Below, one piece after another: positions 27,460-37,183 of a DNA stretch of 64,000 nucleotides. Under the pieces are notes generated by a model. It was not told the DNA's origin, ran no database searches, and was given only the letters and a program-made list of their open reading frames with translations. Within the stretch, counting starts at the first letter, position 1; each line of letters opens with the position of its first letter. A program made the translations under genes and the position numbers. Source of the DNA: Streptococcus ovuberis (GTDB taxonomy: Bacteria; Bacillota; Bacilli; Lactobacillales; Streptococcaceae); the NCBI RefSeq assembly GCF_012396585.1, contig NZ_JAAXPR010000001.1:186001-250000 (forward strand), written 5' to 3'.

Positions 27460-29156
27460 TACTGACGTGTTCCCTTTTGCGTTCTAAAACGATGACTAAG
27501 ATAGAGAGCCAAGGTTGACATCACCATTAAGATAACCGAATAGACAAACATCATTGCAATTGCATTAACAGTGGCCGTCTCATCAGTTGCCGATTTAATG
27601 ACAACACCAAGCGGCTTAAACAAAGGGTGATAGAGGAAAACCGATAAATCATAATCTGAGAGTAAGGAGTTAAAATTTAACACCACAACAGAGAGTACAA
27701 CTGGCATGATAAATGGAATAATGACTTTTATCATGGTGTAAAAGCTTGATGCTCCCATACTACGAGCTGCTTCTTCCATATCACTGTCAATGCTAAAAAA
27801 TACTGCTCGAATCATCCGATAAGAAAACGGAAGTTTTTGGATAATGTAAGCAATAAGCATCATACCTAAGGTCCCAATCAGAACCTGATTAAAGACAATT
27901 AAACGAGGCTCGTTAAAAGTAAACATCAGCCCCAGTGCAATCAATGTACTTGGTAAAATCCATGGAATTAAAGCGCCATACTCAAAAAATTTATCGAACT
28001 TATAAGTGTTTTTATGAACAATTCTTGAAATAATGATGGCAATAACAGTAACAATAAAGGCTGCTGAAGCTGCATAGATCAAACTTACTAGATAAGGTTT
28101 GAAGAACTCCGCATTAGAAAACAACTCCTGATAGTTTGCCAACGTAAAACTTGATAGGCTTAGATTACCAGTCTTAATTGTTAATGCATCCGTGAAGGAA
28201 TAAAGGACAACCAGGGTAATTGGCAACATATAGATCACAAATAGCACGTAGGCAACAATGTGAGCAATGGCATTCCAAACTGGAGAGGTGATTGCTTGTT
28301 TTTTTAGGCCTGCTTTTGTTTTTGATACAGAAACATAGTTGCCACCTTTTTCTACCTTGTTAAGTAACGTTAACAACAAAATTGTTGCTAAGCCCAACAT
28401 GATGGCTAAGAAAGCTGCTAGGTCACGTGAACCATTTGATTTTGCAAAACTGATAATCAACGGGTTAATCGTTTGAAACTCTTTTCCACCTACAATAAGT
28501 GGGGCAGAAACGGCTGACAAGCCCGTCAAAAAGGTCAAAATCGTTAAGGCAAACAAGGTTGGCTTAAAGGTAGGAAGCACCACCTTGAAAAATACGGTCA
28601 TTGGTTTCGCACCCATGTTTCGAGAAGCTTCAATCGTATGGTAGTCAACACTACGGACAGCATTCGTCAAAAACATGATATGGTTTGAGGTACAAGCGAA
28701 AGTCATGATAAATAAAACCGCTCCGAAACCATGAAACCAATCTGGATTCAAACTTGGAAAGACTGATAGCAATAACTTAGTGATAAGCCCATTGCTACCA
28801 TATACAAATTTATAGCCAGTCGCAAGAACAATACCACCGTAAATCAAAGAAGACATGTAGCCAAGTTTGAGAACTTTGGCTCCCTTGATATCCCAGTACT
28901 CAGTCAAAAGAACTACCAGAGTCCCAACAATGTTAACAGTTATCACCATAGAAATAGCTAGTTTGAAACTGTTCGCAATACTGTTTAGAGCCCTTTCCGA
29001 ACTCATAATCTTATCCAAAGCCCGTAAGGAGAACTCACCATCTTTGAAAAAGACATTTGTCAGAAGTCCGATATTGGGATAAATGATGAAGGCTACCAGT
29101 AGCCACAGAACACCGATCCGTAGTAACCAGTCTTTCCATTTGATATCTTTGAACAT
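27459..29156 (-). CDS. ABC transporter permease, two fused membrane domains
   Basis: 565 residues, about 12 membrane segments, with two binding-protein-dependent transport domains. EAA-type loops are visible in both halves ([20 protein letters not shown] and [21 protein letters not shown]). This fused arrangement is typical of the Fe3+/thiamine/2-aminoethylphosphonate/hexose-phosphate (AfuB-like) group. GGAGG lies 8 bases before the ATG; the ATPase stop is one base upstream. Confidence 0.9.
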   Translation of the reverse strand: MFKDIKWKDWLLRIGVLWLLVAFIIYPNIGLLTNVFFKDGEFSLRALDKIMSSERALNSIANSFKLAISMVITVNIVGTLVVLLTEYWDIKGAKVLKLGYMSSLIYGGIVLATGYKFVYGSNGLITKLLLSVFPSLNPDWFHGFGAVLFIMTFACTSNHIMFLTNAVRSVDYHTIEASRNMGAKPMTVFFKVVLPTFKPTLFALTILTFLTGLSAVSAPLIVGGKEFQTINPLIISFAKSNGSRDLAAFLAIMLGLATILLLTLLNKVEKGGNYVSVSKTKAGLKKQAITSPVWNAIAHIVAYVLFVIYMLPITLVVLYSFTDALTIKTGNLSLSSFTLANYQELFSNAEFFKPYLVSLIYAASAAFIVTVIAIIISRIVHKNTYKFDKFFEYGALIPWILPSTLIALGLMFTFNEPRLIVFNQVLIGTLGMMLIAYIIQKLPFSYRMIRAVFFSIDSDMEEAARSMGASSFYTMIKVIIPFIMPVVLSVVVLNFNSLLSDYDLSVFLYHPLFKPLGVVIKSATDETATVNAIAMMFVYSVILMVMSTLALYLSHRFRTQKGTRQ

Positions 29157-29157
29157 G

Positions 29158-30171
29158 CTACTGACCTCCGTATTGCATAATGTCTTTCGGATTGATAAAT
29201 AGCGTCACGACATCATCGATAACATGGCTGGAATGCCCGTCATTCTTTTCAATGATATTAACTTGCTGTCCATTCTCCAATATAACAGTATATTTGATGA
29301 AAACACCATTGAATTCCAGATCAACAATTTTCCCTTGAATAGATAAATCACTTTCAGCTTGTCTTTCCAGTCGTACACGTTCTAAGCGAACATAGCCACT
29401 GTTTGGTTCAAAAATTGGCAACCCATTAGCAAGTAGAGCCAAGGTTTGCTCTGACAGGTGGTTAATATCACCGATGAAATCACAGACAAATTCTGTCTTA
29501 GACTGATTGTAAATTTCATACGGTGTTCCCACTTGTTCAATGAAACCATTATTGAAGACCGCAATACGATCCGATAAGGTCAAGGCTTCTTCTTGATCGT
29601 GAGTGACATAAAGGGTTGTGATACCTAGTTCTTTTTGCAGTCGCTTCAACTCTAAGCGAAGATCTACCCGTAATTTGGCATCCAAATTCGAAAGCGGTTC
29701 GTCCAAGCAAAGAATTTTAGGCTCTAAGACCAAAGCCCTAGCCAAAGCAACCCGTTGCTGCTGTCCACCAGAAAGTTCCGAAATATTACGCTTCAACTGC
29801 TCATCCGAAATTTTGATTTTCTTAGCAACCTCATGAACCTTGGCTTTTATGATTTCAGGCGAAACCTTCTTAACCTTCAAACCAAAAGCAATATTATCAT
29901 ACACTGTCATTGTAGGGAATAACGCGTAGCTTTGGAAAACAATACCAATCTCACGTTTTTCTGGATCCAAATTCGTGATGTCTTTATCACCAACACAAAT
30001 AGTACCCTTAGAGGGGTTAATAAACCCCACTAAGGTACGCAAGGTTGTTGATTTACCACAACCACTTGGTCCGAGAAATGTAAAGAACTCCCCTTCCTTG
30101 ATTTCTAAATTCAAATTGTCAATCGCAATAAAATCTGCATATTTGATTTGTATATCGTTAAAGGTAATCAT
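29158..30171 (-). CDS. ABC transporter ATP-binding protein (PotA/FbpC/AfuC type)
   Basis: 337 residues from the ATG at 30171 (AGGAG 8 bases upstream); a GTG two codons earlier is less likely. Walker [10 protein letters not shown] (34-42), signature LSGGQQQR, Walker [12 protein letters not shown], then a C-terminal regulatory TOBE-like domain (about 240-337). Energises the permease encoded next to it. Confidence 0.9.
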   Translation of the reverse strand: MITFNDIQIKYADFIAIDNLNLEIKEGEFFTFLGPSGCGKSTTLRTLVGFINPSKGTICVGDKDITNLDPEKREIGIVFQSYALFPTMTVYDNIAFGLKVKKVSPEIIKAKVHEVAKKIKISDEQLKRNISELSGGQQQRVALARALVLEPKILCLDEPLSNLDAKLRVDLRLELKRLQKELGITTLYVTHDQEEALTLSDRIAVFNNGFIEQVGTPYEIYNQSKTEFVCDFIGDINHLSEQTLALLANGLPIFEPNSGYVRLERVRLERQAESDLSIQGKIVDLEFNGVFIKYTVILENGQQVNIIEKNDGHSSHVIDDVVTLFINPKDIMQYGGQ

Positions 30172-30199
30172 ATACACCTCTCCTCACTTTTAAATGTTA

Positions 30200-31261
30200 C
30201 TATTCTACAAATTCCAGTTCAGCTTTTTCCACCCATGAGCTGATATTCTCACCGATAAACTCCCAATCCAATTTCTGAGATTTAACGCTACTTGCAAATT
30301 CTTTAATTTCAGCCTTAGCACCTTCAAGAGCTGTCTTGTTAGCAGGGATTGAACCAAAATCGTCACTCCATGCTTTTTGAACCTCTGCACTACCAAACCA
30401 GTTGACAAATTCTTTGACAAGGGCTTCTTTCTTGCTAGTTGACAAAATTCCAACTTGCTCTGTGACGTAAGGAACCCCCACCTTAGGACTCATGACTTGG
30501 AATTTATAGCCACGTTCAGCTTGGTTTTGAAGAACACCTGAACCCCACATCATGCTGTAGTTCAATGGGTTGCTATCGTCGATAAGAGCAGAGATATAAT
30601 CTTCACCTTGTGCATAAGTATGTGCATTTTGAATGTACTTCTTAGCTACTTCCCAACCTTCATCGGAAATACCCAAATCACCTTTTTCATCAGCGTAGCG
30701 GCTAACGATGCTTGCAAAGATGTTTTTAGAAGTACCTGTGTTCAAGCCAGAAATACCATAAGTCCCTTTATAAGAATCTTTGGTCAAATCTGTCCAGTCA
30801 TTTGGCATATCAGCTTTTGCGTTACCGATCAGTACCAATGGTTGAACAACAATTGGGTGGTAATAACCATCAGCATCACCGAGTGTAGCATCTACTTCGT
30901 TAGCCCACTCTGGACTGTATTTAACGAGTAATTTTTCATCTTTGATACGGTTGAACTCCAAGTTGTTCAAACCAAATACCATATCAGCAATCGCATTGTT
31001 TTTCTCTGCAATCAATCGGTCAGCCAATTCACCACCAGAGATATCAACGTATGAAATTTTAAAGCCTTTTTCAGCTGCTTTTTCTTTGAGCCATTCACCA
31101 CGGCCATCAGTTGTTGAGTTAGAATAGATGACAATCTCTTGTGAGTAGTCAATTTCAGCTGGTGCACTCTCTTTAGCTGGCTCAGCTGATTTAGATGTGC
31201 TACAAGCAGTCAACAAGAGTGCTGCGCTAGCGAACATGCAAAGTTTTTTAAAGTGTTTCAT
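30200..31261 (-). CDS. Solute-binding lipoprotein of the ABC importer
   Basis: 353 residues. Lipoprotein signal with lipobox LLTAC, so C20 is the anchored residue. The mature part matches the Fe3+/AEP/hexose-phosphate binding-protein class (IVIYSNSTTDGRGEWLKE, DMVFGLNNLEF, EQVGILSTSKK). In that class AfuA of Actinobacillus binds sugar phosphates, not iron. Its start overlaps the phosphodiesterase gene by 14 bases; AGGAG lies 8 bases upstream. Ligand not proven. Confidence 0.85.
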   Translation of the reverse strand: MKHFKKLCMFASAALLLTACSTSKSAEPAKESAPAEIDYSQEIVIYSNSTTDGRGEWLKEKAAEKGFKISYVDISGGELADRLIAEKNNAIADMVFGLNNLEFNRIKDEKLLVKYSPEWANEVDATLGDADGYYHPIVVQPLVLIGNAKADMPNDWTDLTKDSYKGTYGISGLNTGTSKNIFASIVSRYADEKGDLGISDEGWEVAKKYIQNAHTYAQGEDYISALIDDSNPLNYSMMWGSGVLQNQAERGYKFQVMSPKVGVPYVTEQVGILSTSKKEALVKEFVNWFGSAEVQKAWSDDFGSIPANKTALEGAKAEIKEFASSVKSQKLDWEFIGENISSWVEKAELEFVE

Positions 31262-32108
31262 AAGAATTTCTCCTATTTAATATTTTTTTGTAGTTATTTT
31301 CAATTAAGCAAGAATACAATAAGTATGGCCAATCTGTTTGAATAATATCAAAACCCAGTTCAACTAATTTGATCCAAGAATAGCCATTATCAAACAGAGC
31401 TACTTCATCATCAATTCTTGCAGCCAGTACAATCGTGTCATTTAGACGAAGAGCATTTACCCAGGTAAGAATGCCTTTATTACGAAGTCGTTGCATAGTG
31501 GCAGGACTAATCAATTCTGAATCTAAATCTTCAAAAATCAATTCTACTGCAACTAAGTTAATACCTCCAAAGTTCAGAACTAACTCAAGTTCTTCAACCG
31601 TTTTGACAATCGGCATAAACATAACATCTAATTCAGAATCTCGCAATTGTTCCAGCAACTCTCTTTTTGCCGGTGCCTTGAGCAAGACTTGGCTTAATGA
31701 CTTATAGGTTTTAAGTTTATCAAGGAAGGTATCCCAATAGAACCAACTCCTATCAATGTTTATTAGGCTCTTCCCTTCAAGATTGGCAAGAACTTCCTCA
31801 ATCGTTTCTAATCTTTGATCTACTGGCTCAGCAAGCGAGTTGAAACAAGGTAAACCTTTAATTTGTTCCGCCGGCAAAAGACGAAGATCAATATCCATAT
31901 CAAAAACCAACTTTTCTTGGCCATCATGAAATGCAAAAAATTCACCATCAACCGTTCGGATGACATCAACTTCAACCATATCACCTTTGTGACGAATGGC
32001 GTTCAGGTAAGCCTTTGTAGTATTTTGAATGATGTTACCACCATTTGTACCACGATGAACCGCAATTAGCACCCCCCTTTCTTCCTGATATTTCTGTAAC
32101 AGATTCAT
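31248..32108 (-). CDS. Glycerophosphodiester phosphodiesterase family protein
   Basis: 286 residues. GDPD motifs: HRG at 18-20 with N in TNGGN, EVDV (E46, D48) and FHD with H61. No signal peptide, so cytoplasmic. It would split imported phosphodiesters into alcohol and glycerol-phosphate or a related product. First gene of the operon GDPD-binding protein-ATPase-permease-MgtC. Active-site residues are present, but the C-terminal half is divergent. Confidence 0.85.
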   Translation of the reverse strand: MNLLQKYQEERGVLIAVHRGTNGGNIIQNTTKAYLNAIRHKGDMVEVDVIRTVDGEFFAFHDGQEKLVFDMDIDLRLLPAEQIKGLPCFNSLAEPVDQRLETIEEVLANLEGKSLINIDRSWFYWDTFLDKLKTYKSLSQVLLKAPAKRELLEQLRDSELDVMFMPIVKTVEELELVLNFGGINLVAVELIFEDLDSELISPATMQRLRNKGILTWVNALRLNDTIVLAARIDDEVALFDNGYSWIKLVELGFDIIQTDWPYLLYSCLIENNYKKILNRRNSYETL

Positions 32109-32129
32109 CTCACTTCCTCCTTTATTTCT

Positions 32130-32168
32130 TTACAAGAATATTGTAAGCGATTTTTTGGAACGTGTCAA
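32130..32168 (-). promoter_or_regulatory. Promoter and operator-like dyad of the uptake operon
   Basis: Minus strand TTGACA (32163-32168), 17-bp spacer, TACAAT (32140-32145). The dyad TTACAA-5-TTGTAA (32130-32146) overlaps the -10, a good place for a repressor. Confidence 0.75.
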
Positions 32169-32500
32169 GTTTTTTTGAGGTTTTCTTAGTTTCGTATTTT
32201 GTAGATTAGTATTTATGTAGGAAGTACTAAATTAAACTTATGATTTATATCCAAAATCTTATAAAACAGGACATTGTCACCAACCGAGTTACTTTTATTC
32301 CAATATAGAAAATTTTCAAACCTATGTTAACTCATTAACAGTACACTAACCCACAGGCAACTCTACAACTAGCAAGAACAGGATTAACTGCTTCCCTTTT
32401 CCAAAAGTTAGGGCTGTCTTTAGAGTAAGCCCCTAACCAGAATTTATGCTCATCGCTTAACAAAAATCAAAATCCGAATCATTTGGTGGTCATCGGGTAA
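32169..32500. other. Intergenic region, mostly non-coding
   Basis: Contains the second 70-bp repeat copy (32343-32412). Otherwise AT-rich with no supported gene. Confidence 0.5.
32343..32412 (+). repeat. 70-bp dispersed repeat, copy 2
   Basis: One mismatch to 15055-15124. Here the shared reading frame runs a few codons further (SLE) and stops, as at the end of a gene. Confidence 0.85.
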
Positions 32501-32629
32501 CTATTGTTTAAGCCATGCAGCAACCTCAAAATAGTTGGAAAGGCTACTATGTTCAGATTCTGTGTTTAAATAAGCATGCATTCGCCCATTAACGGCGTGA
32601 AAGCAAGGAGCGATCTGATCGAAAATCAT
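32501..32629 (-). CDS. Possible small protein, 42 residues
   Basis: ATG at 32629 preceded by AGGGGAGG at ideal distance. The product is polar (DQIAPCFHAVNGRMHAYLN) with no membrane segment. It may be a real small protein or the intact start of a gene whose rest is lost. Family not recognised. It lies upstream, same strand direction away from the exporter genes. Confidence 0.4.
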   Translation of the reverse strand: MIFDQIAPCFHAVNGRMHAYLNTESEHSSLSNYFEVAAWLKQ

Positions 32630-32702
32630 AAAACCTCCCCTAGGTTTAACTAGAAGAGGCTTGACTTGTTATAATATCCCTTAAGTGAGAAACCAGTTTG
32701 AT

Positions 32703-34466
32703 CTAGTCCGCAAATTGGCTCTGATAGAGGTCGTAATAAAAACCTTTATCAGCTAAAAGACTGGCATGCGTACCTTGTTCGATAATTTCACCATCCTTTA
32801 AGACTAGGATTTTATCCGCTTCTTGAATGGTGGATAGACGATGGGCAATCACAAAGCTCGTGCGACCTTCCATCAAACGCTTCATAGCCTTTTGGATCAA
32901 GAGCTCTAGACGGGTGTCCACAGATGACGTTGCTTCGTCTAAAATTAAAATCTTAGGATCAGATAAGAGGGCACGGGCAATGGTTAACAACTGCTTTTGC
33001 CCCAATGAAATATTGCTGGATTCCTGATTCATTTCCATGTTGTAGCCACCAGGAAGGGTTCTGATAAAATGATCCACATTGGCGGCCTTTGCTGCTGCAA
33101 TGATCTCTTCATCAGTAGCTTCTAGATTGCCAAACCGAAGGTTTTCCTTAATGGTGCCTTCATAGAGCCAGGCATCTTGGAGCACCATCCCAAACTGTTT
33201 ACGGTAATCTTGACGAGACAAGGTTCTGATATCATGCCCATCGACTTTGATAGCTCCTGAAGTCACATCGTAAAAGCGCATCAGGAGATTAATCAAGGTC
33301 GTCTTACCCGCGCCAGTTGGACCGACTATAGCGACCATCTCACCCGGCTGGACATCAAGGTTAAAGTTACGGATCAAAGGTTTATCGGGCAAGTACTGGA
33401 AATCAACGGCCTCAAAAGACACCTGACCTGTCAAAGGCTTCTCTAAGCGCTCAGTAACCTGGTTAACTTCGTCTGTCTCATCCAATACCGCAAAAATCCG
33501 CTCGAGAGAAGATTGAGCCGACTGCAATTGACCTGCCAATTGAGTAATCGTCTGAATCGGTTGATTCACCTGCCAGACATACTGAACCAGGGCTTGCAGA
33601 TTCCCAACAGTCAGTTGACCTGCCAAAACTCGAAATCCTCCCAAAAGAGCAATGAGCAGATAGGCCAAATTCGAGATGGTAGACAAGACAGGCATCATAA
33701 TTCCAGAGGTAAAGCTCGCCTTGAACCCCGTCGCTTGCAAGTCGTCCATAATCTGACCAAATTCTGCCTCAGAATGCTCCTCACGTCCATAGAGTTTGAT
33801 CACATTGAATCCGGTTAAATTTTCTTGAACAAAACCATTCATGTCACCTAAAAGCTGAGCCTGACGTTTAAAATAAGGCTGGGACTTGGTCATGATAAAC
33901 TTGGCTGAAAAATAAGTCAACGGAATGCTAGCAATCACAATTAGAGAAAGGCTAGGACTAATGTAAACCGCCATAGAAACAGCCAATATAATCGTCAAAA
34001 ATGCATTGATAATTTGAAGAAAAGACTGTTGCAGAGCGTTAGAGACCGTTTCCACATCTGAAGTAAATCGACCTAGCATATCCCCAAACTGATGACGGTC
34101 AAAGTAAGAGGTCGGAATCCGATTGATCTTTTGGCTCATCTCCTTACGAAGGTCCCTAATCGTAGACTGCACTGCTTTCGTGATGAAGACATTGGCATAC
34201 CATGATCCCAACGAATAAAGACTTCCACGTATGTAGTAGATGATTAAAATTAGGATAATGTAACGGTAGTTAATCCCGGCTCCTTGGACACCAGCCATCA
34301 TGTCCTTGACATTAGCAGTGATCTCTGTGATGATCAAACCAAAGGTCAAGGGTTCCAAGGCATTCATGGCTGCGCTCAAAATTTTGAAAAAGACAGAGAG
34401 AAAGAGAGAACGGCGATAACTCCTTAAATAGTGCCAGAGGCGTTTATACACATTTTCTGTTGGCAT
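32703..34466 (-). CDS. Heterodimeric ABC multidrug exporter, subunit 2
   Basis: 587 residues: six membrane helices (about 20-310) plus a nucleotide-binding domain. Walker A GPTGAGKTT, Walker B ILILDEATSSVD (catalytic E present) but the signature is ISLGQKQ instead of LSGGQ. The partner gene shows the opposite defect. This is the pattern of exporters with one degenerate ATP site (EfrAB, LmrCD, BmrCD, PatAB). It starts one base after the partner's stop. Confidence 0.9.
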   Translation of the reverse strand: MPTENVYKRLWHYLRSYRRSLFLSVFFKILSAAMNALEPLTFGLIITEITANVKDMMAGVQGAGINYRYIILILIIYYIRGSLYSLGSWYANVFITKAVQSTIRDLRKEMSQKINRIPTSYFDRHQFGDMLGRFTSDVETVSNALQQSFLQIINAFLTIILAVSMAVYISPSLSLIVIASIPLTYFSAKFIMTKSQPYFKRQAQLLGDMNGFVQENLTGFNVIKLYGREEHSEAEFGQIMDDLQATGFKASFTSGIMMPVLSTISNLAYLLIALLGGFRVLAGQLTVGNLQALVQYVWQVNQPIQTITQLAGQLQSAQSSLERIFAVLDETDEVNQVTERLEKPLTGQVSFEAVDFQYLPDKPLIRNFNLDVQPGEMVAIVGPTGAGKTTLINLLMRFYDVTSGAIKVDGHDIRTLSRQDYRKQFGMVLQDAWLYEGTIKENLRFGNLEATDEEIIAAAKAANVDHFIRTLPGGYNMEMNQESSNISLGQKQLLTIARALLSDPKILILDEATSSVDTRLELLIQKAMKRLMEGRTSFVIAHRLSTIQEADKILVLKDGEIIEQGTHASLLADKGFYYDLYQSQFAD

Positions 34467-34467
34467 A

Positions 34468-36210
34468 TTAGGCTTCTCCTTCCGTCAATGATTGATTGTT
34501 GAGCTGACTCTCCGCAATTTCACGATAGATGGCATTGCTTGCCATCAGCTGCTCATGGGTTCCACGCCCGACGATTTCTCCCTCGTTGAGGACAATGATC
34601 TGGTCCGCATTCATAATGGTTCCTACCCGTTGGGCAACAATGAGCACGGTAGCTTCTCCAGTGACCTCTTTGAGGCGGCGGCGAAGTTCCGCATCGGTCT
34701 TATAATCCAGTGCTGAGAAACTATCGTCAAAGATGTAGATGTCAGGTTTTTTGACCACTGCACGCGCAATAGACAGACGCTGTTTTTGGCCTCCAGATAG
34801 GTTGCTACCACCTTCTGCCAAGTGATGTTCATAACCTTTTTCGGTTGATTTAACAAACTGTTCTGCCTGTGAAACCGCAATGGCCTGATCTAACTCAGGA
34901 AGGCTGGCATCTTCTTTTCCGTAGCGCAGATTCTCTCCAATGGTGCCAGTAAACAGAAGTGCCTTCTGTGGAATGAACCCAATCTTGCTACGCAGGGCTT
35001 TGAGATGATAGTCCCTCACATCTACACCATCAATCAAAATCCGACCTAGTGTAATATCGTAAAACCTTGGAATCAATTGAACAAGGGACGACTTGCCTGA
35101 TCCAGTTGATCCGATAAAGGCGATCGTTTCTCCCGGCTTAGCCTTAAAGCTGATGTTATGGAGGACTGGGCTCTCTGTTTCACCAGGGTAGGCAAAGGTC
35201 ACATTGTCAAATTCCAGATAGCCCTTCGTCTTTGTCTGTGTGATCCCTCCCTCATTCGGATCAATCGAAATCGGCATATCCATGACTTCCTGCAATCGCT
35301 TAGCTGATACAGCCATTCTCGGGTACATGGTGAAGAGATTGGCGAAAAGCAAGAAAGAAAAGAGAGCGTGAAAGGCGTACTCAATAAAGGCGACTAAATG
35401 ACCGACCTGCAAATCGCCTCGACTGATTGGCGGCAAGGCAAACCAGACAATAGCCACAATCATCACAATGATCAGCTGAACAAAAAGCGGTTCTCCAAGG
35501 CCCGTCAATCTGAAGAGCTTGCTAGACGTTGCGGCATAGCTTTCATTGGCTTGACCAAAGCGTTCCTCTTGGAAATCCTCCCGTGCGAAGGCTCGAATCA
35601 CGCGCAATCCTGTCAAGTTCTCACGGACATATTGGTTAATCTTGTCCAGCGTCTTTTGTTGCTTTTCAGATAGCGGCCCTGTTTTATGGGCAATATACCA
35701 CACCACAATTACGAGAAAGGGGAGGCATCCAGCTACAACCCACCCCAAAAATGGACTGGATAGGATAATCATCATCATTGAAGACACCATCATCAAGGGA
35801 GTGATGATTCCCATTCGCAACGCTTGCTCAGCAAAGGTCATGAGGACAAAAGCATCTCCTGTAATCCGAGTCACTAGGGAAGACACCCCAATCTGCTCAT
35901 ACTCGTGATGGGAGTATGTCTGTAGCTTCTGATAAAGATCCACCCGCATATCCCGAATCATAGTGGTGGTCATTTTACTAGATGCATAAGTAAGTACCAC
36001 CCGACCTAGTGCACTAACTAAAATGATCACAAGCATCACAAAAGCCCAATAATAAAGCTTAGCTGGTTGGTTGCGGGTCAATCCCTCATCAATCATCCGA
36101 GCCAGAATGGTCGGCAGACCCAAGTTGACCATGACAAACATCAGCGCACCAAAGATATTGAGCATCAATAGCTTGGGATGTCTTTTCAAATAAGACCAAA
36201 TATAACGCAT
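34468..36210 (-). CDS. Heterodimeric ABC multidrug exporter, subunit 1
   Basis: 580 residues from the ATG at 36210 (AGGAGG 4 bases upstream); an upstream in-frame start is rejected. Six membrane helices and one nucleotide-binding domain: Walker A GSTGSGKSS, intact signature LSGGQKQR, but Walker B is IFDDSFSALD, with Asp where the catalytic Glu should be. Together with the downstream gene it forms one exporter with one active ATP site. A long leader with a hairpin precedes it. Confidence 0.9.
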   Translation of the reverse strand: MRYIWSYLKRHPKLLMLNIFGALMFVMVNLGLPTILARMIDEGLTRNQPAKLYYWAFVMLVIILVSALGRVVLTYASSKMTTTMIRDMRVDLYQKLQTYSHHEYEQIGVSSLVTRITGDAFVLMTFAEQALRMGIITPLMMVSSMMMIILSSPFLGWVVAGCLPFLVIVVWYIAHKTGPLSEKQQKTLDKINQYVRENLTGLRVIRAFAREDFQEERFGQANESYAATSSKLFRLTGLGEPLFVQLIIVMIVAIVWFALPPISRGDLQVGHLVAFIEYAFHALFSFLLFANLFTMYPRMAVSAKRLQEVMDMPISIDPNEGGITQTKTKGYLEFDNVTFAYPGETESPVLHNISFKAKPGETIAFIGSTGSGKSSLVQLIPRFYDITLGRILIDGVDVRDYHLKALRSKIGFIPQKALLFTGTIGENLRYGKEDASLPELDQAIAVSQAEQFVKSTEKGYEHHLAEGGSNLSGGQKQRLSIARAVVKKPDIYIFDDSFSALDYKTDAELRRRLKEVTGEATVLIVAQRVGTIMNADQIIVLNEGEIVGRGTHEQLMASNAIYREIAESQLNNQSLTEGEA

Positions 36211-36275
36211 ATCTCCTCCTTTTTTCAACAGTCTTTTCCGAAAAACCGGCCCCTAAGATTTTACTCTGTAGAGTG

Positions 36276-36313
36276 TAAAAAGACTAAGCCTGGGAAAAGA
36301 TCCTAGACTCAGT
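36276..36313 (-). promoter_or_regulatory. Candidate transcription attenuator in the exporter leader
   Basis: A minus-strand hairpin pairs 11 of 13 positions around AAAGA-type loop, then TCTTTTT. It lies between the promoter and the exporter gene, 66 bases before the start codon. No leader ORF with an ATG was found. Confidence 0.5.
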
Positions 36314-36341
36314 TGGGAATACTCAATTTTCAGTTGTTTCC

Positions 36342-36370
36342 AGTGTAACGTAATTTAAACTGGCAGGCAA
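36342..36370 (-). promoter_or_regulatory. Exporter operon promoter
   Basis: Minus strand TTGCCT (36365-36370), 17-bp spacer, TACACT (36342-36347), giving a leader of about 125 bases. Confidence 0.6.
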
Positions 36371-36427
36371 GCCTTTTTTCTGTTTTTCTTTCGAAAAACA
36401 CTTTAGAGGTTGCGTTTTACTTTTGAA

Positions 36428-37183
36428 TTATTTGTAATTAAAAACTTTCCTGGCCAGATAATCACCAATCGTTGGAAACAAATGATAGAAACGGTGAGCC
36501 ACCTTCAGCGAAAAAGGGAGAGTAAGGTCTCGTTGATTGTGCCCTAAACTGCGAACAATGCGCGCAGCCACCTGGTCCGGATTCAAAGCGTAACGTTCAA
36601 CCCGTTTGAGGTAGGTGCCTGACGGGTCTGCCTGATCAAAGAAACCTGTCCGAATCGGACCCGGATTAACCGTGGTGACATAGACGCCATAATCAGCCAA
36701 TTCTAAGCGCAAGGCGCTGGAAAACCCTGTCACTGCAAATTTAGCAGCACTGTAGACGCTAGCTTTGCTGGTCGCCATTAGCCCCAGCACACTCGAAATA
36801 TTGACAATATGGCCCTTCCCAGCAACCTTCATCCGCAGCCCAATCAATCGTGACAACTGCATGAGCGCAAAGACATCTACTTCAAACATGCTTCTGACTT
36901 CCTCATCACTCACTTGATCAAACGCCTTGAACTCCCCATAACCGGCATTGTTAATCAGGATATCAACACTAATTCCCTCTTGGTCGAAGCCAGCTACCAT
37001 CTGGTCAATCGCTTGAGGATCTGTTAGATCAATTTCGAGCAAGGTGGTTTTTGGCCGTTGTCCATACAACGCTGACAGTTTCGCTAAACTCCGTCCAGTT
37101 AAGATAAGGTGGTCATCTGGCAAGAGCGTCACAATCGCCTGAGCAAGTCCACCTGTTGCACCTGTTATCAGAATTGTTCTCAT
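36428..37183 (-). CDS. Short-chain dehydrogenase/reductase
   Basis: 251 residues. Nucleotide loop TGATGGLAQ (near residues 7-15), NNAGYG motif, catalytic S in NISSVLG and YSAAKFA (Y and K). Classical SDR of the DltE/YqjQ-like type; substrate unknown. Start overlaps the rnz stop (ATGA), last gene of the miaA operon. Confidence 0.9.
   Translation of the reverse strand: MRTILITGATGGLAQAIVTLLPDDHLILTGRSLAKLSALYGQRPKTTLLEIDLTDPQAIDQMVAGFDQEGISVDILINNAGYGEFKAFDQVSDEEVRSMFEVDVFALMQLSRLIGLRMKVAGKGHIVNISSVLGLMATSKASVYSAAKFAVTGFSSALRLELADYGVYVTTVNPGPIRTGFFDQADPSGTYLKRVERYALNPDQVAARIVRSLGHNQRDLTLPFSLKVAHRFYHLFPTIGDYLARKVFNYK

Noticed and set aside
36211-36345. Leader peptide for the exporter attenuator
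   Set aside because: No ATG or GTG frame with a ribosome site exists between the predicted start and the hairpin.
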